Positions 57,071-64,000 of a stretch of DNA of 64,000 nt are shown here, one piece after another. The stretch comes from Dugong dugon. Its lineage: Eukaryota; Chordata; Mammalia; Sirenia; Dugongidae. The DNA is taken from the NCBI GenBank assembly GCA_030035585.1, contig CM057465.1, positions 471,501 to 535,500 on the forward strand. Reading direction: 5' to 3'. Each line of letters begins with the position of its first letter. Within the stretch, counting starts at the first letter, position 1. A program made the position numbers and the translations under genes. The notes below the pieces were generated by a model. That model was not told the origin of the DNA. It saw only the letters and a program-made list of their open reading frames with translations, and did no database searches.

Positions 57071-58110
57071 CCGGCCGGCGTGGAACTGCCGCTGAGACTC
57101 AGGGACCCGGGCCCCCCACAGCAGTCCCAGCGGCCCCCTAGCAGCCGTGGGCTCTTCGCTCTTGGGGTCTCAGGGTTCCCTCTGATGACCGAGCGGTCGC
57201 CTCCGTCTTGCTGCCTCCTGGGGGCTAGTGCTATCAGAGTTTGAGTAGCCATCCCAGCAGCGCCCAGGGCCACGGGGGCCGGGGCGGTGACCACTGGGCT
57301 GTGAGTTCCTGTTTTTGAAGCTTGATGGGGCGGCTGCCCCTCACCGCCCCCGACTCCGCTGGTCTGCTCAGCTCAGACCCAGGTGGGGGCCCTGGGTACC
57401 GTCGGTGCTGCCGCGGAATGCCGAGGTCAGGCCAGGCGGTGTTTGTACTGGCAGGGGCTCAGAGAGCGTCCGTGGGGGACACGGCAAACCCACTCCCCAC
57501 CTTGTCTGCCCCAGGAGACCGGGTATGTGCACTTTTGTCCCTCCCAGGAACACTGTTCCCTTTCGCTGTCACCCTCCCAGACCCAAGGCCTCTGCCAGCT
57601 TTGTGTCTTCTTTGTAACATCCACCTATGCTGTCCATCTGTCTGTCGGTTTTCTGTCGCCACTGGACTGTAAGGTCCTTGGGATAGGGGTTCCTACAGCT
57701 GTCTTCACCTTGCATCCCAGCATCTGGGGCCGTGCCTGCATGGCGTAGCTGCACAGCCCGTGATTGTTGGAGGGACGCATGAATAGGTTGTCCTGCTGGG
57801 GGGCTGGCCCCGGCCACAGGGGCTGGCAGAGCCCACAGTGCGCTTGGAGGCTGACACCAGCCTGGCTGCCCTTCACCCCACATCCTTCTGGTCAGCAAGG
57901 CCTATCAGCCCTACTGCTGGGCACCCAACATCCCAATTCAAGTGTTCCCAGTTGTACTTTTATAAAAAGGTGTCTCCTGGAACATCGGGGCCATCCTACA
58001 GGGTCCATCCTAGGGGGAGTGCCGGGGTCATGGGGGCACACCTGTGCAGCGGAGCTGGGGATAGCCCTTTTGCTTTTGTCTAGTTATGTTGTCTAAATGC
58101 ACCTGTTTTC
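57070..58110. other. Downstream of TTLL8, unique
   Basis: GC-rich unique DNA, probably the TTLL8 3' UTR in part. No AATAAA is seen before 58285. The later AATAAA at 58285-58290 lies in old L1-like sequence, so its use by TTLL8 is only possible. Confidence 0.4.
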
Positions 58111-58965
58111 AGACGTTCATTGGCCATCTGGTTTTCTCTCCTGGAAAGAACCTGCTCAGATCTTTTGTCCAATTGTCATAGCGTCATCTGTCCTTACTTA
58201 CTGATTTACAGGAGTGCTATCTGCCCTGGGCTCTTGTCCTTTTCAGTTAATTTTGTGTTGCAAATATTGTTTCCCACTTTATGCAATAAAGCTAATTGCT
58301 AATTTGGGATGCTTTCACTTTTTAAGAAGCACATCATCTTATGCATTATTTGGGGACTCAGGTTCTCACTGCTTCTCACATTGCTAAGATTCACCTACGT
58401 CATTGTAGGTCACACTGTAGCGCATTCTTTTGTGTGAATGTATCACCACTGCTTTCCTTGGCTGTGCGGTTAGATTGTTTCCAGGTTTTGCTCTTGTGAC
58501 CTGTGCCGCTATGAACGTTCTGATACGTGCCCCTCGTTACACATGCGCAAGAGTTTCTCCTGTGTATATACCTAGGGATGGAATTGCTAGATCACAGGGG
58601 ACGTGGGTGTTCAATTTTAAGAGATAACAACTGTTTTCGAAAGTGCTTGGAACAATTTCTACTCCCACCAAGGATGTACAGGAGCTCGAAAGGGACCACA
58701 GAATCACCCACCCTTGGAGTGGTCACGCCTCCCAATTTTCGCCAGTCGAATGGGTCGAAGGAAGCATCTTGCTGTGGTCTTGAACCGCACTTTACTGATT
58801 CCTGGTATTAAATATCTCAGCATTTGTGTGTTGGTTATGCACATTTCCTCCTCTGTGAAATGTCTGTTCACCTTTGCCCATTTTCCTGTAGGGTGTCTGT
58901 ACTCACAGCTTCTATCGTTAGTAGCTTCTCCCAGTTTGTAACTTGTGTTTCCAGTTTTGTTTTGT
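58110..58965 (-). mobile_element. Old L1 3' fragments, antisense
   Basis: Two L1 3' ends in antisense (about 58110-58330 and 58370-58960), with words such as CTAGGGATGGAATTGCTAGA and TTCACCTTTGCCCATTTTCC. Confidence 0.7.
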
Positions 58966-58969
58966 TTTT

Positions 58970-59107
58970 TTACATTTTTTTATTGTACTTTAGATGAAGG
59001 TTTACAGAACAAATAGTTTCTCATTGAACAGTCAGTACACATATTGTTTTATGACATTGGTTAACAACCATATGACATGTCAACACTCCCTTCCTGACCT
59101 TGGAGGA
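58970..59107 (-). mobile_element. L1 3' UTR piece, antisense
   Basis: TTGTACTTTAGATGAAGGTT repeats the first bases of the window. It is interrupted at 59108 by another insert. Confidence 0.85.
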
Positions 59108-59340
59108 CCTTTTTTTTTTTTTTTGGTGAAAATGTACATAGCCAAAGTTACACCATTTCAAATATTTCTACACGTGCACTTCAGTGACATCGGTTACATT
59201 CTTCCAGTTGTGCTGCTATTCTCACTGTCCCTTTCCAAATTATTCCATCACCATTATCTTCAACTCACTGCCCCCTAGACTTCCCATCAAAACCCCTCAG
59301 TTGCTGTTGTCAATTTGATCTCACATAGATAATTCTTTCG
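59108..59340 (-). mobile_element. Short L1-like 3' end insert, antisense
   Basis: A poly-T run, then GGTGAAAATGTACATAGCCA. Related pieces occur at 27055-27175 (sense) and 37705-37800. Confidence 0.6.
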
Positions 59341-59456
59341 TTTTATTTATTTATATATTTAGATGCAGGTTTACAGAATAGTTTCTCATTAAACAGTTAG
59401 TACACATATTGTCCTATGACAATGGTTAACAACCCCAGGACATGTTAACACTGTCC
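59341..59456 (-). mobile_element. L1 3' UTR, left part, split by the ERV
   Basis: It contains AACAACCCCAGGACATGTTA and ends at AACACTGTCCC. The same L1 sequence resumes at 62200 with CTTCTCAACCTTGGGTTCCC. Confidence 0.85.
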
Positions 59457-59654
59457 CATTGATTTACACAAATTCACTATCAATTGGAAAGGAATCATCT
59501 AACTTAGAAATCTATCTATACAGAAGCATCTAACTAGGAGAAGCAGAAAATATATAGAGGAGTTTACACATAACAAATTTTCATTGGGAGCTTACTGACT
59601 AACAAAATACCGGTAATTACTGATTATCAAAATAATAGCATAGGAAGGGCCTTC

Positions 59655-60002
59655 TTAAGAGGAGGTCTTTATCTTTCCCGTCTCTTGTTTATGTAACTGG
59701 TAGCGAATGGTCCAGGAGAGGAAGGCTGACTTCTGTTGACGATGAGAGGCTTTCAGGGAGTAGAGACAGCAGATTACTACTATAAAGAGGCACAAAACTA
59801 TTAAACATCCTATAGCAAAAAGGATCCAGACACGGAGATTGAGTCCGGAGAACCAATGTGTGGGATTAAGCCAGTAGGCAGAATCATTAAGTGTATTAAG
59901 TGTAGCCTTATTAGACTCTGATTGTAATCTCAAGAGCTGTTCTTGTAATTGAAATTGTAATTTTTGAATATCACTTTTCAATGGAGAAGCGAAGCTAGCC
60001 AA
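59655..60002 (-). pseudogene. ERV env transmembrane subunit, C-terminal part
   Basis: 115 codons in the same frame as 60084-60734, after the TGA. It has a helical heptad region, an aromatic membrane-proximal segment and one strong transmembrane stretch (LFAIGCLIVLCLFIVVICCL), then a short basic cytoplasmic tail. The two cysteines of the TM loop lie between the TGA and this start. Confidence 0.75.
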
Positions 60003-60083
60003 AAGATTATTTTTAACATCCTTCCAGGACTCATTATAAGGAAGGGCTGTAACACAGAAGCGAGTGTATTCAGCATCACAGGT

Positions 60084-60734
60084 TCATTGAGAATGTTCCC
60101 ATAGGGCTTCTTGTCGTTCTCCAAGCCAAAGGACTGAGGCTTCTAAAGCACCCAGACGCTTGAGGATCTCTTGATCAATATGTACCATAGTTTGCATTTC
60201 AGAAGTAACATTTTGCATATAAGTGTTAAAGTGTTGGGCGGTCTGAATGGATTCAGAAAGAGCCACGGCGGCAGTAGCTGCCGTGGCGGCAATAGCAGTG
60301 GCTGTAATAATAGAAATGATAAGGATTCCCAAAAATCTTTTAGTCCGTATTTTCTGTAATACTTTAACAACCTGAGCAAGAGGGGAACTATCTTGCCAGG
60401 GGCGTGTAAGGTTAACAGGTAGCCAAAGGTGGCTTCTTTGGCGGAGAACAAATACAGAACTGATATTAAGAGTAGAGACATTTTGTCTAGATAAACATGG
60501 TGAAATCCACGTAGAGCCACTGGATAGAGTTAATTGAAAAGAGGTATTTATTTTAATAATATCTGGACGGTTAGAGGTTATAGCAAAAATGTATGGTCTG
60601 GATGTACATATAAGTACAGAATCATTATGATCATGAAGGGTCCATCGTAATTTTGGGAGTGGGTTTTTGGCATTTTTTGTCCCCCTGAGAAAGTCCCCTG
60701 AACGGAGAGTTCTCTCAAAGAAGGGGAGTCCCAA
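60084..60734 (-). pseudogene. ERV env, end of surface subunit and transmembrane subunit start
   Basis: 216 codons. A furin-like TKR motif near residue 132 (about 60336) is followed by a hydrophobic, alanine- and isoleucine-rich fusion-peptide-like segment and a heptad-like helix. A TGA at 60081-60083 ends the frame. A further frame at 60907-60578 partly overlaps and marks another shift. Confidence 0.75.
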
Positions 60735-60804
60735 TTGCCATGAAAAAAATCTTTAAAGGAGAAAATTGTCCACCTGGGTAGCATAAACGAAGAATGGGTC
60801 CGGC

Positions 60805-61215
60805 TCAGCCGGGGTTCCAGGATTGAGAGTGTCCTAGATAATGATATGGAGTTGCCCATTGCCAGGTAGAAAGATTTGGTAATAAAATTAAACCATGAGG
60901 ACCCCAATTTTCTAAGGAAATATTGAAAGGGAGAGAATAAGAACAGAAATTAGTAGTTCTGCAGGTAACCCAGGTATTGTCGATAGGGTCTGTAAGAGAT
61001 AGTTGGGGATGTTGACAGACAGGAATAGAAGGGGGTGAATGGGTAATAAAGGAACTATTATTACTGAAAGTGCCATTAACACCTATAGCTTTAATAAAAA
61101 TTTGTTTAGAATAGACTGGTATGCCATAGGTGTCGTTACAGTAGATATGATTCATATACCATTGTTCTAATATAGGTACACACACAGAAGTAGTGTGAGG
61201 TTGGGTAATAAGCAT
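60805..61215 (-). pseudogene. ERV env surface subunit, middle part (frameshifted)
   Basis: 136 codons with several cysteines and N-glycosylation-type N-x-S/T sites. It overlaps the upstream frame by 49 bases and is displaced by a frameshift. It ends at a stop at 60805. No receptor-binding assignment is possible from sequence alone. Confidence 0.65.
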
Positions 61216-61760
61216 AAAGGAAGGGCATCAGCATAAAGTATCCAATTTGTTGATAATACAAACCACCCTTCTTCAGAAGAATTAATGAGTGGCTTAAAAT
61301 AAGCTAAACATTGTCCTCCTGTAACAGAGGTATCATTAGAGGAAAGAGGGGGCTCTGGCTCTTCCCATGTGACTGGATGGAAAACAGGAGGATTAAGAAC
61401 ATGAGCCCAATAAGTGGTTGAAGCAGAAGCTGTTAATATTTGGAAAAGGAAGACAAAAATATACACCTGAGATTTAGTAAATGTAAAGAGAGTACCGGTA
61501 GTTAAGAATGTTTCTTCAGCCCTGGAGAAAGAGGCTTTTAACAATCCCAACAACTGAGTTTTGTGTTGACGTTGTTCAGGAGAAAGAGAATTCCCCATAG
61601 TGAGGAGGAAACGGAAAAATGAAGAGAAGAATGATAGGAAAGCTCCTGGCCTGAAGCCTGAAATCCCTTGAGAGCGTTCGGGAAAGCCCCGCTGCCCTTG
61701 AGCTGTAAAACCCAGCCTGAATTGAGAGCGTTCGGAAAGGCTTCCAGAAAGCCTCGCCAC
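61167..61760 (-). pseudogene. ERV gag-like start fused in frame to env N-terminal part
   Basis: One open frame of 197 codons. A methionine at 61598 begins a gag-like N-terminus (MGNSLS, with a possible myristoylation glycine). Within about 45 residues the sequence turns into a hydrophobic signal-like segment (VYIFVFLFQILTAS) and then the env surface subunit. The element therefore lost gag, pro and pol between these points. The frame stops at 61167; env continues in another frame. Confidence 0.65.
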
Positions 61761-61857
61761 TCTCGGGCTATGAATCCTAGTCTGATACGGACGCGCGTCC
61801 TATACTTACCCCCTAAAGGGATTTGAGTGCGAGGGTGTTTGTAGCTCCGATGAAGAT

Positions 61858-61875
61858 CCCTCACACGGGGCACCA
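61858..61875 (-). other. Primer-binding-site-like sequence
   Basis: TGGTGCCCCGTGTGAGGG lies two bases after the LTR end and starts with the required TGG. I could not assign the tRNA. Confidence 0.6.
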
Positions 61876-61877
61876 TC

Positions 61878-62199
61878 TGTCGCAGCGGCGACGGTAATCG
61901 AGACAGTGAAGACAGTAACCAACTGCACAACTCTTACAGAGAAGTGGGGCCAGGAGGGTCACTCTGAGGAGTCGACCCCCACTTCAGTCCCAGGAGTTTA
62001 TTTTATAGTCAATACAGCAATCAACAAGGCAATTAACAAAACAATGGGCTTTGAGTACGGGCAAAGGTCAATCAGTAAAGGGACAATAGGTTTGGGAAAA
62101 CACATCCGGACAAGTCTCGACATGCTGTGCAGCATAGAGGCCTGTGGGGGCTGCAGTTGTCAATAGTGCAGCCATGTTTAAATGGCATATATCCCCACA
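61878..62199 (-). repeat. ERV 5' LTR
   Basis: Ends TGTGGGG...GCGACA on the minus strand (TG...CA). It contains a combined TATA/poly(A)-like string, TATAAAATAAA, at 61997-62007. Its TGTGGGG start is typical of class II LTRs. Confidence 0.8.
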
Positions 62200-62765
62200 C
62201 TTCTCAACCTTGGGTTCCCTATCACCAGTTTTCCTGTCCCCTCCTGCCTTCTAGTCCTTGTCCCTGGACGATTGTGCCCCATTAGTCCCGTTTTGTTTTA
62301 TGGGGCTGTCCAATCCCCGGTTGAATGGTGAATCTTGGGAATGACTTCACCACTGAGCTAAAATGGTGTCTGGGGGCCATGCTCTCGGGGTTTCTCCAGT
62401 CTCTGTCAGGCCAGTAAATCTGGTCTTTTTTTGTGAGTTAGAATTATGCTCTACATGCTCCTCCAGCTCTGTCCAGAACCCTCTGTTGTGATCCTGGTCA
62501 GAGCAGTCAGTGGTGGTAGCCGAGCACCATCTAGCTGTCCTGGACTCAGTCTGGTGGAGGCCATGGAAGCTGTGGTCCATTAGTCCTTTGGACTAATCTT
62601 TTCCTTGTATCCTGTTCTCTTCATTCTCCCTTGCTCCCGAAGGGGTGAGACCAGTGGAGTATCTTAGATGGCCGCTCACAGGCTTTTAAGACCCCAGACG
62701 CTACTCACCAAGGTAGAATGTAGAACACTGTCTTTATAAACTGTGTTATGCCAATCCAGTTTTTT
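62200..62765 (-). mobile_element. L1 3' UTR, right part, antisense
   Basis: CTTGGGTTCCCTATCACCAG onward follows the order of 125-640. It is the continuation of 59341-59456 across the ERV. Confidence 0.88.
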
Positions 62766-62852
62766 AAAGGTGTCTTTTAGAGAACAGAACTTGTTCATTT
62801 TAATGACTGATGTTATCAATCTTTTTGTTTTAGTCAGTGTTATATAGGTTTG

Positions 62853-62903
62853 CTATGAGTCGGAATCGAGTTGATGGCAACAGGTTTTGGTTTTTTGGTT
62901 TAA
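62853..62903 (+). mobile_element. AfroSINE-type 3' fragment
   Basis: TTTGCTATGAGTCGGAATCG and GATGGCAACAGG; the 5' part is missing. Confidence 0.75.
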
Positions 62904-63236
62904 TTTTGTTTTAAGAAATCTTTCCTTGCCACAATGTCTAAATGAGTATTTACTGTATTTATTACTAAGCGTTTCAGATTTTTGTTTTTGACGTATAAGT
63001 CCTCAATCCATCTGGAGTTGAATTTTTTATATATGGTGTGAAGTAAGTATCAAATTTTGTCTTTTTCTGTATGGATAACCATTTTTTCCAGTCATTTATT
63101 TAAAAATCCTTTCCTTTTACCCACTGCACTGATATTCCACTTCTGTATATATGCATGACTATTTCTGAAGTTTCTATTCTATTCCACTGGTGGATCTGTA
63201 GATCCCTGCACCAGTGCCACACTGTCTTAATCACCC
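62904..63236 (-). mobile_element. Old L1 3' region, antisense
   Basis: AT-rich L1 words (GTCCTCAATCCATCTGGAGT) in antisense. Confidence 0.6.
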
Positions 63237-63797
63237 CCCATGGAAGCAGCAGTCAAGAAATCAACCAAAGCATTGCATTGGGCAAATCTGCTGTAAAATC
63301 TCTCTTTAAAGTGTTAAAAAGCAAAGATGTCACTTTGAGGACAAAGGTGTACCTGACCCAAGCCATGGTGTTTTCAATCGCTTCATATGCATGTGAAAGG
63401 TGGACAATGAATAAGGAGGACCAAAGAAGAATTGATGGTGTTGGTGAAGAATAATGAACATAACATGGACTGCCCAAAGAGCAAACAAATCTGCCTTGGA
63501 AGAAGTACAGCCAGAATGCTCCTTAGAAGGGAGGATGGCAAGACTTCATCTCACATACTTTGAACATGTTATCAGGAGGGACCAATCCCTGGAGAAGGAC
63601 ACCATGCTTGGTAAAGCAGAGGGTGAGCAAAAAAGAGGAAAATCCTCAATGAGATGGATTGACACAGTGGCTGCAACAATGGGCTCAAGCGTAACAATGA
63701 TTGTGAGGATGGCATAAGACCAGTGTTTCATTCTGTTGTACATAGGGTCGCTATGAGTTGGAACCAATGGATGGCACCTAACAACAACAACAACAAT
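63237..63797 (+). mobile_element. RTE/BovB-type LINE, 3' fragment
   Basis: CATGGAAGCAGCAGTCAAGA to GATGGCACCTAACAACAACA. The piece 63155-63454 contains the reverse transcriptase C-terminal words ([20 protein letters not shown]). Confidence 0.9.
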
Positions 63798-64000
63798 GCC
63801 TAGTATATTAATCATCAAGCGTTCCATTTCATTTTTGACAACTTCCAATTTTCCTTGATTCATGCTTCGTACATTCCACGTTCCGATTACTGATGGATGT
63901 TGGCAGCTCTTTTTTCTCATTTTGAGTAGTGCCATATCAGCAAATGAAGGTCCCAAAAGCTTTACTCCATCCATGTCATTAAGGTCGACTCCATTATGAG
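63798..64000 (-). mobile_element. RTE/BovB-type LINE, 5' part (window edge)
   Basis: In antisense it carries [20 protein letters not shown], the start of the endonuclease, and MDGVKLLGPSFADMALLK. It abuts the tail of the preceding RTE in opposite orientation and runs off the window. Confidence 0.88.

Larger units (their letters stand above)
59457..62199 (-). mobile_element. Endogenous retrovirus, class II-like, gag/pol mostly missing
   Basis: On the minus strand: a 322 bp 5' LTR, a primer-binding-site-like sequence, a leader, a short gag-like start and then env, ending in non-LTR sequence up to 59457. No protease, reverse transcriptase or integrase is present and no 3' LTR was found. It interrupts an L1 3' UTR. 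The env TM layout (two cysteines seven residues apart, TKR cleavage motif) suggests a betaretrovirus-like class II element. Env is broken in several places, so no function is implied. Confidence 0.85.

Noticed and set aside
58285-58290. AATAAA as the TTLL8 polyadenylation signal
   Set aside because: It lies in old L1-like DNA 1.2 kb past the stop; possible but unsupported.
59457-59654. A 3' LTR for the endogenous retrovirus
   Set aside because: The sequence after the env stop does not resemble the 5' LTR at 61878-62199 and has no TGTGGGG start before the L1 flank.
63237-64000. A single RTE with an inverted 5' segment (twin priming)
   Set aside because: Twin priming places the inverted piece upstream of the 3' piece; here it follows the 3' tail, so two separate insertions are simpler.
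1-64000. CRISPR arrays, bacterial operons, tRNA or rRNA genes
   Set aside because: The DNA is mammalian; the tRNA-like parts belong to SINEs and the tandem arrays are minisatellites.

Overview
The window is mammalian nuclear DNA, and its repeats point to an afrotherian, most likely an elephant. Three repeat types support this: (i) many tRNA-derived SINEs of the AfroSINE type (a GGAGCCCTGGTGGTGCAG-like 5' end and a B-box-like GGTTCGAATCC), (ii) RTE/BovB-type LINEs ending in a shared CACCTAACAACAAC-like tail, and (iii) a relatively young L1 family. The species call is inference from remembered repeat families; no database was searched.

The only host gene I can support is on the + strand: eleven exons between 12159 and 57069 that join in one open frame with GT-AG introns and matching splice phases at every junction. 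They encode about 788 residues of a tubulin-tyrosine-ligase-like glycine ligase, TTLL8. The C-terminal tail and core resemble what I recall of TTLL8 more than its paralogue TTLL3. TTLL8 adds the first glycine of the side chains on tubulin and some other proteins, mostly in cilia and flagella. The first coding exon is probably upstream of 12159, or outside the window. Introns of up to about 11 kb are filled mainly with LINE and SINE insertions.

Layout. 1-7720: antisense L1 with broken ORF2 and ORF1 and a 5' UTR carrying about three ~180-190 bp tandem monomers. 7720-11270: older antisense L1. 12159-24136: TTLL8 exons A-F among repeats, including a second L1 5' end (14230-16340) with 50 bp tandem units. 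24137-35593: intron with a near-complete antisense RTE (27981-31170), an L1 3' end and further RTE pieces. 35594-47180: exons G and H, with a long RTE (42096-44798) between them. 53071-57069: exons I-K. 58110-64000: downstream DNA with old L1 fragments, a gag/pol-less endogenous retrovirus (about 59457-62199, antisense) nested in L1 3' UTR sequence, and RTE pieces.

The most striking observation is at 54916-55320. The 5' splice site of TTLL8 exon J (exon end AGACAG plus intron start GTGAGTGGG) is the first unit of a 27-copy array of exact 15 bp units that differ at one base only. Each unit carries a consensus or near-consensus splice donor, all in the same reading phase, so any donor could be used without a frameshift and each extra unit would add VSGRQ or VRGRQ. 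If the whole array were read through, a TGA at 55345-55347 would end the protein without its normal C-terminal tail.
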